Source: Evernia prunastri (taxonomy: Eukaryota > Ascomycota > Lecanoromycetes > Lecanorales > Parmeliaceae). From it: a stretch of 64,000 nt of DNA. The translations under genes were made by a program, and so were the position numbers. The DNA lies in the NCBI GenBank assembly GCA_003184365.1, contig NKYR01000004.1, forward strand, positions 248,001 to 312,000, in the 5' to 3' direction. This document shows positions 10,519-22,766 of the stretch, one piece after another; the first letter of the stretch is position 1, and each line of letters starts with the position of its first letter. The notes below the pieces were generated by a model. The model was not told the origin of the DNA. It searched no databases and saw nothing but the letters and a program-made list of their open reading frames with translations.

Positions 10519-13002
10519 CTAGGAGAAGAAATTGATCTTGCTCAACAAGCCCCTAATTCCCTGATGCACACTTCCCGCTCTCTTCTGTTTTTCTTTGCCT
10601 TTCTTCTCACTCTTTTTCTCCACATCCCCCGGTAACCCACCCGTATCCTGACCCGCCCGTACATTAGCTTGCGCTACGTCAGCGAAGTTCACATGCACAA
10701 ACTGGTCTTCGCCAAGAAACATGGAAGGTTCGTCTTGCACCCCGTTCTGTGACAGTGAAAGGCCAAGGATTTCCCAGACGGGCCGTAGGTTTTCTTTCCT
10801 GTAGTTTGAGCGGAAGATCGGATCGGTCTCGAAACGCTTGCGATCCGTCCTCTTGAAGAGAACACTGCTGTGGAAGCATCCGGGAATGCCTTTGCTGAAG
10901 GCATCCGCTTCTTCCGCCTCGGCAAGGGCGCGGAATGTTTCCATACGTAGTTTTGTTTCCTTGTACAGGTGGTGAAGTTTCGGACGATACCTTGCGTCTT
11001 CGTTTTGGCAGAGCTTCATCAGATCCCAGAGATCGGAGCTGTACACCAGATTCAGACTTGGTTTGATGTCAATTTGAAAGCGCTTAGGAGCCGTCCCTTT
11101 GATCCTCTCAAGGGCTTGGTCCTGTAGTCCGAGCAGATTCGTTGAAATCTGTATGGATTTTCCCAAGGAATAGACATCGCAATGGGGTCCTATGAGCTCG
11201 TGAGGGCGACGCCTTCTAGTTTCTCTTTCCGGTGTCCTGTCCATCACTTCCTGCGATCATCATCAGCCGAGAGTAGAATTTGTGTTGTGGGAGGGTCACC
11301 GAGACACTGACTGGTGGTATGTATCTGTGCCGACATCAGTGAGATTTCGGCAATGAAGTAGTCTGATTTTCAATGTACTTACCCTTGAGTTCCTCCACTC
11401 GGCCCTCTAGCGCTCTTGAAATATCCAATCTCTGCCACGCTCACTCCTAAGGTATGGGCCAATCCTGTTGATTGTTAGTGTCAGTGGCAGTAATTATCCT
11501 TGGCTACTTACCAAAATCTGCTAGCTTCACGCAGGGATAAAGACGGTGGGTGTCTAAATCAGGCACGGCAAGTAGCATGTTCTGGGGCTTAATATCCATA
11601 TGAACAATACTATCCCAGTCCCGCTTGTGAGACAGTGGTTGATTGGTTCCATAGCAGCAATAGCAGAGGGCGTTCGCCATGGAGTGGAAGACATGCCACA
11701 GAAATGCTTCCGGAAGAATGAGGCTGTTTGCGCTTGAGTCAATGATGACCACAACGTCCAAAGGCGTAGGTGGGATCTATACCGTTGCTTATAGTACCAA
11801 GCTATCAAATCCCAGAGATCTCCGTAGTCGGCATACTCGTAGCATATCCTGTGCCTGGGTTCCGATCTGCTAATTTTGCCCGTCTCATTTCTCCAAAATT
11901 TCTCTCCGATGTAAGCCCATTCGACTACCTTGCCAACGATTTCATTAGAATGCACGTCATAGCTCCGCAGACATGGTCCACTTACATTTATCACATTTTT
12001 GCATCCCAGGTCATTCAGCCTTCGTGTCAGATGGGCCTCGGAACAGTAGTCCTTGTTGAGACCCAGCCTTAGTAGTCTATTTCAAAGAAAGAAAAGAGAA
12101 AAAAATCACGTGCATGAGGTCTTCTGGCTTCAACTGTGAGACTTGTGACTCGAGCGGTGGGATGAAAGAGAGAAAGAACTCGCTTCATGGCAAATCTACC
12201 TTGAAAAAATCGTGAGGACGTGACTCTTTGGTGGCTATTCTAATAGGCTGCTTGGCTTCAGACCTTGCTCTTTCAGAAGGGCATGGGCCACTCACTGAAC
12301 CATTTTCGCGAATTTTCTCCCAAAGCATCACTGCAGCAAGTTTCCTGTCAGCGTCTACTCTCCCTCTCTTGCACGACTCTGGGTCACAAAGCCGCGCCTG
12401 GAACTAGCATGAGTTCTTTAGGAATATATTCAGAGTCCGTTCAATGGTTCCAATCAAGCAAAACTGCTCTTCCCATTAGACATACCTTCACCAAAGCCAC
12501 CCTTCCCTAGAGCGCGTACCGGCCTCCACGCGGGTCCCGCGGCTAGTGCGGCTGGCAGATCATCTTCCTGTCTCATGACGCTCTTCAGGAGTAACGCTCG
12601 ACCGCCCTGACCCGGTACGGTTGTAGAGTCTCCTCGGGGTAGTATGTCTGAGTAATAATCGAGTACTTTCTCATCAAGATCTCCTCGTTGATACTTCCGC
12701 TTGAGCTCTGCGGCAAATTCCTCTGGGAGTCCTGATCTGCTCGGGACACCCGTATCGTTTGCAAACATGGGTTTTGCTTGCGTGTCAAGCCCCAGTAGTC
12801 TCTCTATCTCCTTTTCCGCTTTCCAGGTTGGCACTCTGACCAGGCTCTCTGCACCTGCCACAAGCTTAGGAGGCTCCTCTGGAAAGTCTGAAACGTCGAG
12901 TACTCGGGCGAACGCTTGCTGAAAGTCTTGTTCGGTCTGGATCCTAGGTCGTTTGTTTGACGAGCCGCTCTGCCCTTGCAGGCCTGCCATACTGCGTTTC
13001 AT
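10519..13002 (-). CDS. Serine/threonine protein kinase, seven exons
   Basis: Protein kinase of 654 aa. Exons are 13002-12486, 12330-12200, 12051-11783, 11732-11512, 11464-11383, 11324-11312 and 11250-10519; every joint keeps phase. A 160-residue N-terminal region precedes the catalytic domain. Visible kinase elements: Gly-rich loop GKGGFGE (166-172), Lys207 in IATKES, helix-C Glu221 in CSEAHLTRRL, catalytic loop HMDIKPQN with Asp352, DFG Asp378 and a GTQGYIPPE activation-segment end. All key residues are present, so it should be active. HMD replaces the common HRD, so the Arg that senses activation-loop phosphate is absent. The intron at 12199 begins GTAGAT and the intron at 11311 begins GTCAGT; both are less standard but are the only choices that keep the conserved frame. 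The C-terminal ~30 residues are Lys-rich. The subfamily is not one I can name. Confidence 0.85.
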
Positions 13003-13502
13003 GATGTATGAAGTGATCTAGAGACCTACAGTCGCAAGATGTGTAACATGAAGAGAATTTTAATTCAAGAAGTTTGTGTTTGAGAAGTAAGGAGCCGCAT
13101 GCAGCAAGACTAAAAGTGCGAAGCATGAAAGAACAAAGGAGGGGGCCATAAGGACAGGCCACAAAAGCTCGCATCATTTGCGGAAAGAAAAAATGCCATA
13201 AAAGAATTTGTGCAAGCCGCTTTCTTTTTCAGGTACTGCGAGATGATATACACGCCAAGAAGATAAGTCGACCGGAGCCGGTGTACAAGATAGGCTCAGT
13301 CCATGCAATCTCCAATTCAGAGACTCGCTGTCGTGGGAATAGTTAAAGAAATATATGAAATGGTCGCGTGGTGGAAAGACGCGTTTTTCGGAAATAATTT
13401 GTTGCCTCGGCCTCGGCGGTTATCGGATAATCCTGCCACACACTTAGCTCCGGGATCGCTAATACTGAAACTGCGCGGGGTGCCCCACGGATTCCTCCCC
13501 CC

Positions 13503-13543
<41 letters not shown>

Positions 13544-14518
13544 CAGCAAAAGTGCAGGGCTGAGTAAGAGAATTGCATCTTGCATATACACCCTGTCCAA
13601 CCACCTGCGTGAAATGTGCATTTCCCAAATTTCGCTTGACAAAGTCAGCCCTGGCCAAAGCAGAACGGAACTAGAAACCAAAGGTAATCCTATCGCAAAC
13701 CCTGCTCCGCATGCTCAGAACCAAGGTCCACAATCACAATTCCTTCTACGGAGTAGCCGTTCCAGCTTCCAAAAGGGTATCACTTCACCGCCGCAAACCA
13801 CCCCTCCTTCGAAGCGCACGAATAACACAACTACCCTGGAGGCCATCCCACCCACTCCACTACATGATCAATGGTCCATTTGGTTCATGCGGATCCCCCC
13901 TGTTCATGCGTGAACAATACGAACCGCTTCTCCAAATGGAAACACATCATGGCGAGGGAAGACTGCCCAGTCAATACAGTCATACGAAGTGAATAGTGGG
14001 GCTACGATTAGATGAGAATGCAATGCAGGTTTTCCAAGCATGACACCCACTTCTATGAAATCGCCCTTTGCCGATTGCTTTTGGCCGGACGTAGCAAGGC
14101 TGAAGCCTTTCGACTCTGTAGGCTGAGTTGTCTAGAAGTGAGAACGAAGCTTCCCTAACTACAGCTCTCAGTTTATACTATTATAGAAGTCTTACACACC
14201 CTGCGCCAGACACGTCACCAATACGTACCAAGGCTACAGCTGGTTTGGAGAAGGAATCTCAGGTATCCATCTAGAGCGGCCCTTGGAGGCTGACGCGAAT
14301 GCCCGCTTCAGGACCCTGTGGAGCCACAGTAGCTCCTCCAAATTAGATCAAAAGATTCTGGATCAAGTGAATGGGCTTAGCTAAGATGAAGGGTGATGTT
14401 ATGGACTGAGCACTAAATGTGCAAGTCCTGACAAGAAGGCCGTAATTCGATCGACACGCATGAACCCCTTTCGCCAAAAGTGCGGTTAAAATAGCGTGAC
14501 TCTCTCCTCCAAATCATA
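13003..14518. other. Intergenic region between kinase and receptor genes
   Basis: About 1.5 kb with no supported gene. Apart from the C/TC tract listed separately, short open frames lack conserved sequence or splice support. Confidence 0.55.
13497..13537 (+). repeat. Poly-C plus (TC)n microsatellite
   Basis: A run of 17 C (13497-13513) continues directly into about 12 TC dinucleotides (13514-13537), ending in CTTTCTTTGCAG. Confidence 0.93.
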
Positions 14519-15983
14519 TCAGTCATCCCACGCCTCTCTGACTGTGGCTGGCCCTTGGCTCAGAGGGTCAGGATATGTCTGGTCTGCCCATTGTTGCTGA
14601 GGATGAACACCTGAGTTCAAGAATTTGCCTTTCCCCTGCACAGATCCCAGGATTCTCGTCTCAAGGTACATGTTTTTACCTGGACTGGAATCGACGCGAT
14701 CAAATTGGCTGGATTTGCCCGTAGAGTTACCCTTTGAACCTCTCGACCAGAGAGACACGAGCTTTGCCCTAAGATAAGAAAGAGAGCCCAGAGCTTTTGG
14801 GAATTGATTTCGGAACAGTGAGGCCATATGTGGCATGCACCCAGCCATGATGCCAATGCAGATCTCGACAACACTGAACGATCGTCATTAGATGACAGAC
14901 ACCCAATGCCACGCTGAGAACTTACGTGGTAATCACAATCGGGACCACATTCCAGGTGACGTCTATTGACTGGGCGACACGGACACGATAACATGTGCTG
15001 ACAATGCTACAAATACAACCCCTAAAAAATGCATTAGCTTTGTTAAACATGCCTCTTTCAGGAAAACCTACAGAAATCCCGTCATAAAAACTAGGCTGAT
15101 CCCTACCTTTCGTCTTAGAGCTAGCTGAAGTTTCCATACGACCGGAACGGGTATTGCAAGAAGGAAAAAGTCGCTGAACACATTAAATGCAGCCATCACG
15201 TAACCCAGCGTTGATTCCTTTCCGCAGCGCTTGGAGCCTTGGGCCGTTATCCAGGTCTCCCCAGGTCGGGGAGTGCAATCGATCACTTCTATGAGCAGAC
15301 AGACCGTGTAGAAAAGCACAATCATCGTGATGCCGAAAAAGATTAGGTACCTTGTTTGTCGATTTGGTGAAAAGATTCGGAGATACATCAAGAAAAGCGC
15401 TAACTTGGTGAACAGAATCGCCGAAGGGTAGCCAATTTGAAGTATAAGAAGTTTCTGCGAACGATGTGAAAAGAGGTAGAAATGCTGAACCTATCATTGC
15501 ATACCTTAAGCATAGCGGGGGTAAAGGTAATGGCCCGCACGTCCCATTGATGCTGTCCAATTCCGTTATCCGCTGCTACTACGCAGCTGTTAGTGTTCAC
15601 ATCTCAGTAGCCCAGAGTCAGCCACTTACAATTGAGGGCTACCGCGGTGTAACTGATTAAGCTGACCTGGCCTTGCATCAGTGGATAGACGTCTTATACA
15701 AGAATCCGTGGGTACCGTTGCCGCGACGCAGGCATCTAAACCAAGTGAGTCCTCAGAAGCTTTGATGTCTCAGGAGCTTACAGTCATCTTTGGTAAATGA
15801 GCGTGCTAGCCAAAGCCTTGAATATACTCGTAAAGTCACAAAAGCTATCACGAGGCTCATGAACGTCGAACACACAACAATAGTCAACCGACCACGAGAT
15901 TCCGGATCAACAACATTGGAAGTCTGTCCTGGAGGAGCAGGCGCTCCAGGAATATCTTGAAGAGGAATGTTACTGTAATCCAT
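14519..15983 (-). CDS. PTH11-like membrane receptor (fungal rhodopsin domain)
   Basis: Seven-helix membrane protein of the fungal rhodopsin-domain family that includes Pth11-related receptors. Exons are 15983-15782, 15735-15716, 15666-15630, 15572-15505, 15454-15072, 15021-14926 and 14873-14519 (386 aa). Conserved features appear across joints: TKDDYACVAATVSLISYT for helix 2, NGIGQHQWDV for the first outer loop, LMYLRIFSPNRQTRYLIFFG and the DCTPRPGETW loop, SDFFLLAIPVPVVWKLQL, then WNVVPIVITTTVVEICIG and CMPHMASLFR. This is the full family order. The acceptor before exon 4 is a tandem TAGTAGCAG where three AGs (next bases 15578, 15575, 15572) all keep frame, so one or two residues are uncertain. 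No CFEM domain precedes helix 1. The C-terminal ~90 residues are a hydrophilic cytosolic tail. Ligand unknown. Confidence 0.85.
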
Positions 15984-17405
15984 AGATGTATGGCAACTGC
16001 CTTCGGAGAGGGTGGTGCTGTCTCGACTCCACGTGGAAGGAAGGTTGGAATTTGATGGGATCTGCAGGGAGTGATCGTTATGGCCGCAATGATATATACT
16101 GTGCTCAAGAACTTCTAATTGCACTGGAACCCTCTGCTCGAATTTGCGCTTCAATTGTGAGGATTTGGAGATTATCTGGCAGTAAAGATCAGCTCGCCAA
16201 AGTCTTGAGTCATACGTGTGCATGTAGTCAGCTGAAAGCTCAGCAACGATCGCGGCGGCACGGACAGGATGCACATGCATGCATTATTCAGCCCCGAACG
16301 CCTCGTTTTTCAGTCAACAATTCAGAACGGGCCGGCGACTGGAGCTGCATCAGACGCATCTAGCAATGAGGCAAGATGGCGCGTCTCCATCTTCAGCTGG
16401 TCTACCACCTTGCGATTGGGCGGTCTGTGTGGCCTAATCGCGTGATGATGAATGAAAACCACAGCTTCAGGCATGTAGCTATTGGCTTATGGCATTTTGA
16501 CTAAATACTTTCTACTATATCGATTGATTAAGGGTAACGATAGGCGTGCACCCTCTTTTTCTACATTTATCAGATAGTCACATTATTCAAACGCAATTTG
16601 ATTGCGAGCCGAATCTAATCGAACAAACACCCATATCAAACCCCTGTGCTCCAAGCCAGAGACGAAGACCGCGTACGCACTCGGCCAGCTGCGTGTCGGG
16701 CGGTCCATGATCTTAGACACGGATCAGTACGAAGCCGTCTTCGAGGACCTTCCGAGAGGGCGGGGCGCCCCATAGGTAGAGCGGTCCTCAACCTCAAAGC
16801 GACAGAGAGAGATGATACGCAACTGGTAAGGAAAGTATCAGTACATTGCATTGGCTCTCGAACGGGAGAGAAAAATGGCTTTTATTCGAAACGTTCGGGA
16901 GGAAGGGGCTAGTTGTCATAACGTCTCACCCCAAGGGAAAACGCGTTGCTCTCACTTACTCCGCACAGGTGGACTCATCATCAGGCAGTGCCAAGCTTGC
17001 CCCCTTCCCAAATGGTCTGAATCAGCACAGGGCAAACCCGGTACATGCGGAAGAAACAGCAAGATAACGAGGACAAGGCAAGCGGGGTGTACGTGGAATT
17101 GCTTTTGAATCGCTAACTATGGGATCTCGAAAATAGTATCCGTCTTCTTTTTCCTCACATCAGTCGTTAAAAAGCCATTTAAAAAAACAACAACGCCTGG
17201 CTGATGGGTGGGGGGGGGAAATATGGACAAATGCTTCTAGCATCTGTTGCATGCTAAACATCACTGACAAACGCCCGCCCTGCTCGATCGCTCGGTAACC
17301 GTCTTTCATTTCCGCCCCTCAAGATCTCCATCAATGTGTGTTGAATGATGCTGCTATTATGACACGGAGAATTCAAAAAGACAGCAGTACGCATGTTGAG
17401 CATGT
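15984..17405. other. Intergenic region
   Basis: No gene supported. It contains an A/T-rich part near 16490-16620 and a poly-G run at about 17208-17217. Open frames of 60-125 codons have no conserved or protein-like pattern. Confidence 0.55.
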
Positions 17406-20400
17406 CTAGAAATTAATTTCCTCGTTCGGTGAAGGTATTTGGTTGGGCGATCCACGATATCTATGACGTTTGAGGCTTTCCTTGTCGGGGCTGTAGCTGC
17501 CGGAAGAGGTGATAGGCCTCGGACCAGTAGGCTTGCGCTGTATGACAGCGCCCGAAGCAGAGCGCGGTGAATTATTTACCTGGAGGAGATGGTCAATTTA
17601 TGCGCCTTGAAATGAATAGTAAACGGTGACTTACAAGATCATAGGCAGAGCCATTGCTATATCTTTGCTCAGGCTGCAGATGTTCAGTACTGAGAGGCGA
17701 CGTAACGGTTGGCCTGTTATCTTTGTTCGCTACCTTCGGTGGCCGAGAAGGGCCTGATGGAATCAGCGGTCCATCATCCTTGACCTTTGGCGGTCGTGGT
17801 GGAGCAGCAGCTGGCTCAGCCGTCGAACTCTCTGAAAATCCTGCGTCTGAGATTGGAGACAGGTTGCCGGCCAATCCGCTGTATCTGTTGGTGGCGCCTG
17901 GAACGTAACGAGCAAGAGTAGGGTCAGACCCAAAAGTGTCCGAGGTCGGCGAGATGGGAGAGCGGGAGCCGAAGTTCTGGGCTTGAGATTCAAGATGATG
18001 TTGAAATCGATGCGTAGGGCCAGGACGTGGCTGAGGATGCTGCAAATTGAGCGAATTCCGATGTGCTTGATATTTCGGATCCTCAGATACATGGGATGGG
18101 ATCAAGGGAGAAGGAGGACGGTTCTCTTGACTCACATCACGAGCGACATCATCGTTTTCGAGCGAGTCGTTAGAACGAAGACGATCGTCTCCATGGTGGT
18201 CATAATGGTCGTTTGTATCATACCGCTGTAAGTCTTCTCCCGAGCGAGAAGCCTCCGAGAAAGGTCGCTGCTGTCGTCGGTCCATGCTATTCCTGAGGTT
18301 ATCCCCACCAGATGAAGCTGTTGTTCTTGACCACCTGGAGATCTTTGGGAAAAATGATGAACTGCTGGACTTGTGTTTGCGACTCTTATCTGTTCCTGTT
18401 CTTGGAGTGTGCTCGTTACTTTGAGTCCCAATTGGGATCTGAGTCTGCGGTGGAGTACCTAATGGAACAGATCCGGCTCGAGCATTCTCCCTTGTAGGGG
18501 TGAGCAGGTGGTCGTTGTGATGGTCAAGTATTTCTTGCTCGTGCAGATCAAGCTCTTCATCTGCTTCAAGTACTGTGCTTACTCTATTCTGAGATCCACG
18601 GCGACTGTCCCTGTTTCTCATGGCACTGGCTTCCCGCGAGGGTGGGTTTGAAAAGTATCCAGACTGGCCTGTTGATCCGGTACCTGCTTGACCCTCTGGC
18701 TCATATCCATCGGGGCCAGCCGCACGCATGTTGTGGTATGAATTTAAGCTATCTGCACGGGTATCACCCCCGCCATGCCGAACGCCCTGTACAGCTCTCA
18801 AACCTTCGACTTCTCCAAGTAGATGGACCAGCATCTCCTCTATCTTGCCTATGTCGTTCTGATTGCGACTACTGAGCCCCTTGAGAGCGCGTCTGAACAC
18901 ATTTCGTCTCTTGGCAGGAGAATCCTCCGTATCGTCTTCTGCCGAAGAGTGACGTTGGAATTTGGGACCTAATGGCTGAGGTCGTGGACCACCAAGGACT
19001 ATCTTTTGGATTGTACGGTCATGCTGCTTATTCCCAGTCTCGACAAGAATGTCGTCTTGTTCAGCAATGAACTTCTTCATCTCTTCAAAGGAATTACGCA
19101 TCTCAGCCGCGCTTCTGACTAGTGTCACCAAGATTTCGGTATCTCTGGCATTGCGTTGAGCGTCCCTAACTGTAAGCTGGTACTTTGTAAGCAAGTGGAA
19201 CGGCACAAAAGATGGCACAAGTGGGAGTGGTCACTTACATGATCCATGAGCGCCACAATATCTTTCGACTGAATTCTGTCAATGCCGCCGCCTGTAGCAC
19301 TGTCGTATAGCGGGGAGCCCATTCCATGTGCCAATCCATGCGAATTGGTGCTCAAATGCCTGTCATGGCCTTGGCTAATGAATGGATCTTCATTTTCGCT
19401 CATGCCGTCCAGTCCGCGGTCGTTGAAGGTTTTGGCATCTCTGAAGCGAGTTTCCGGACTGGCAGGACCGCGTTGAGTCCCAGAAATGTAGCCCTCGTCT
19501 TTGGGTGGACTCGGAACAGTTCCACCGGCCATATAGGATTCGGGAATGGGGCTGAAATTATGCTTGGCATTGTACTCCTCCACAAGCTTGGGCTGGTAAT
19601 CGTCGTGCATTGACATTTCCCGTGATTTATCTTGCTCTTCAATCGAGCCTCGTCCGCTTGCTAAAGTCGCTGCAGTGAGAAAGCCCGCAGCAGCAGCCTT
19701 GAGACTGTCGTGGGCACTCGAATCCTTAGAGTGAGACAGGAATTCTCCTTTGCCCTGTGGTGGCGTGGGTTTGTTTGGCCAGTGATCGAGATTGTCGCTC
19801 TGAAAGCCACCCTTTGGCCCTTGGATGGAGGGAGGGTTGGTGCTAATGTCGGAGTCCGAGTGCACCCCATGGCCAATCTCAGGAATGGGGTCATCAGCTA
19901 CCGGCACGCCACTGGCGCCCATTTGGATGGGTTCATCGAGGGATTTCGCAATGCTTTGACGTGGAGAGTCTTTAGCGGAAAGCCTATCGTAATTATAGAG
20001 CCTCTCAGAGGATGACTTGATCTGACGCTCGCGCAACTGCTCTCTAGAACCTTGAGCAACTCCGCCCTCCACATCCGATTCCATACGATCCTGTTCGCGT
20101 GATCCAGCGAACGATCTATCGCCCTGTTTTGACGAAATCACTGAAGTCTCAAGCAGCGATGCAACTGCTGATTCAACGGCTACTGGCGTGCTTCTGTAAT
20201 CAGGGTTCCTGCCAGCGCTCACGGTCTGACGCTGTTGAGCGGCGGTAACTTTGTCCAAATCCGGAGCATCCATACTGTCATCTGTGTAATTTGTCATATG
20301 CTTGTAATCAATCATAGAATCTCGGTAGCTGCCAGAATCACGATAGCGATCATTTTTTTCATGTTCCTGCTCCAGCCATTCATCCATTGCAGGATCTTTA

Positions 20401-22766
20401 TCTGAGTATTCACCCTCCGCGGATTTCGTGTCTCGAAGTTGCGCAAGAACATCTTCACCTGGTTCGAAGTTGATGCCTTTGGGTCTGTTTGAGCGGGGCA
20501 TGTCAACGCTGACAGGAGATGTCAATGATCTCATCGAAGCAGCTGAGCTCTTCTTCATGTGCTGCTTCAGGGATGGCAAAGAGCTCTTGTGCTCAAATGA
20601 CTGTCGGTTGATCTCGCTTTCTTGACGGCTGGAGACACTTTGGATAGGACTCAGGCCGCGACTCTCGTGCTGATAGGCGAACCCATGTCTATCGTATTGA
20701 TCGTTGCGGTCCGCTAGGTTATGGGCAGTGAGACCAGCTGTGGTAGCTGCCGCTCCGATAGCATCGGCTTCCATCCAGTTCGAGTGTTGCTCCTCGTCAC
20801 GAATGCTTCGATTGATGCGGGGACTAGTCTCTGCGAGTTCCCCCTGGGATAAGTTGCTATGATGGGTCCCTGGCACTCCTCTTCGCATATCTTGAGGTGT
20901 TCTTGTTGGCGTTCTCGACGCAGGAGATAGTATTTCACGGGGAGAACCGCGTGTTACCTGTCGTATCTCTGCCGTATGTGCTGTATGTATTAGTTCCTCT
21001 GAAGGAGACAACGTCACATCCGTCTTTGTAGATAAGATTGAATCTCGCGTGACATCTGAACTATGGACGTCACTCAGCATCGGCATTGGAGGAACGTCGT
21101 GCTTGTTGAAGATCTCTTCAGTGCTCTCAGCAATGCTCGCACTTCGGCTATGACTCCCTTTACTCCTCCTCCGCCTTCGCTTCTCCCGGTCAATACTAGA
21201 CTTTGAATCGTTGTGCTTTAAGTCGTGATGGGTTAAAGCTGCAGCTGTAAGGACTCCTCCCGCGATAGCTCCAGCGACAGCGTCTCTTGGACGATGCTCC
21301 TTGCTCCTCTTTCGAGAATGCTTCTCTCCGTCGCGAATGACAGTTTCCTCAGACATATCACGCTCTGACCTGCGCTCAGAGGGCGAATCGGAATATCTGT
21401 CCCGCCTGCTTTCTTTTCTGCCCTTGATTGAATCGCCAGATAATAAGGTACCAGCATTGTGCTCATCCCTATTGAGAACCACCTTTGGCTTCCCAGACAC
21501 ATCCGGAGCGCTTGCATGTTTGGAGAGCTTGCGAGACAATTCGGTACGCGAAACACTTCTGCCCGAATCTATGGATCCTCTGCTGTCTCGGTCGAATCTT
21601 TGATGGTTTTGCTGCATCTTCTGCTCTTGCTTCAACGTCTCTAATTCCGGCATGATCAAGCGCCGGATAGCATTCTCCACTGTCTCTAGCAATCTTGGAT
21701 TGGCATTGATTGAGGATTTCGATGTCCCGGATCGAAACGAGTATTGATCACCAGATTCCCGTCGAGGTGATAGCTGAGACGTAGTGAGGAGACTTGACTC
21801 CGCACCGCTGGTAAGCTCTTCTTCTCTGTATCCTTTGCTCGATCTGCGCCTCCTACTTTTGACATCCTCGGCGAGCTGCTCATTGCTGACACTGCGGCTG
21901 CGAGTCTTACTGCTGCGTTGGTGCTTCCCAGCGCTGACTTCTCGGGGTTTTCCGGCCAATTTTTCCATAGCCTTGTGGGCCAGTCTCTCTTTACTAAGAC
22001 TTCGGCTTCTCCTCCGCGATGGCGTCTTCAATGTATCAGTGGTGACAACAGCATCTCTGCTTGTGCTTCGACTACCGCGGCGAGGTGTCACACTTCCCGT
22101 CTTGCCCTCAAGCATGCTATCGGGTGGCATAGACGATATATCGGATGGGTTCACGTGAGTGTATCGCTCTTCTCGTGCTAGATTCGGACCAGACAGCTCG
22201 CTATCTTGGTCTCTATGCATTATCTCGACCTCCACAGGCGGGTACCGGTGACTTAAGCTTGACTCTTCCGCCGCCGACGTATACGAGCTTATGCTCTTAT
22301 CGTCCGCACTCTCTGTGGCCTGTCGCTCTCCCGATGAATGTGGACCGAGAGATATTCGCCGCGTGTAGGAAGGCTTGCGACTGCCTTTGGACGCGGTGAC
22401 CTGGACGTGCTCGTTTTCGTTTTTGATCTGACGCGCAGCTGACGGCGTCACCTTCACCCGGACACTGGGTCTAGTATGTACGTTTGGTCCTTTTCCACCC
22501 TCAAAGTATTCGATCAATAGCGACGTCTGCGAATGCTGTGAAGCATGAGTAAGTGCAGCCTCACGACCCTTATCGCGGGAGTCCCTGCGCTTCTTGGTGG
22601 GTATGGTCACTGGACTTCCGTCCTCCGGTATGGAGTAGGAGGTGCGATCTGTGCGGCGTGAAATGTCCGTAGCGAGGTCAGCCTCTTCGCCGCTGCCTCC
22701 TGATGTCTGCAAGGTTGAGGACTCTGTTGGTGCTGGCAAAGGCGGTTTGCGATTCTCCACGCCCAT
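17406..22766 (-). CDS. Large Ser/Arg/Glu-rich disordered protein, 1747 aa
   Basis: I recognise the general type, a long low-complexity protein of filamentous fungi, but no function. Exons are 22766-19239, 19176-17635 and 17579-17406. Both joints are in phase; the last exon ends PSPNEEINF. Near the N-terminus a conserved-looking block runs SQTSLLIEYFEGGKG (80-94) then SVRVKVTPSAAR. Arg-Ser repeats (SRSLSKERLAHKAMEK, SRSVSNEQL and others) fill much of residues 200-550. Three Ala/Gly-rich hydrophobic patches interrupt charged sequence (AGAIAGGVLTAAAL, GAAATTAGLTAHNL, KAAAAGFLTAATLA). A Glu/Lys/Arg helical stretch near RLIMPELETLKQEQKMQQ and one at RDTEILVTLVRSAAEMR could form coiled coils. The C-terminal third holds PPRPPK-type SH3-ligand motifs. 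A scaffold, cortical or nuclear role is possible, but that is inference only. Confidence 0.8.

Noticed and set aside
12332..12392. Alternative acceptors for the first kinase intron (after TGCTAG or CTGACAG)
   Set aside because: Both lead to stops within a few codons; only the acceptor at 12331 gives GEVMLWEKI in phase.
13497..13537. C/TC tract as a polypyrimidine region of an intron
   Set aside because: No exon with conserved sequence follows the TTTGCAG.
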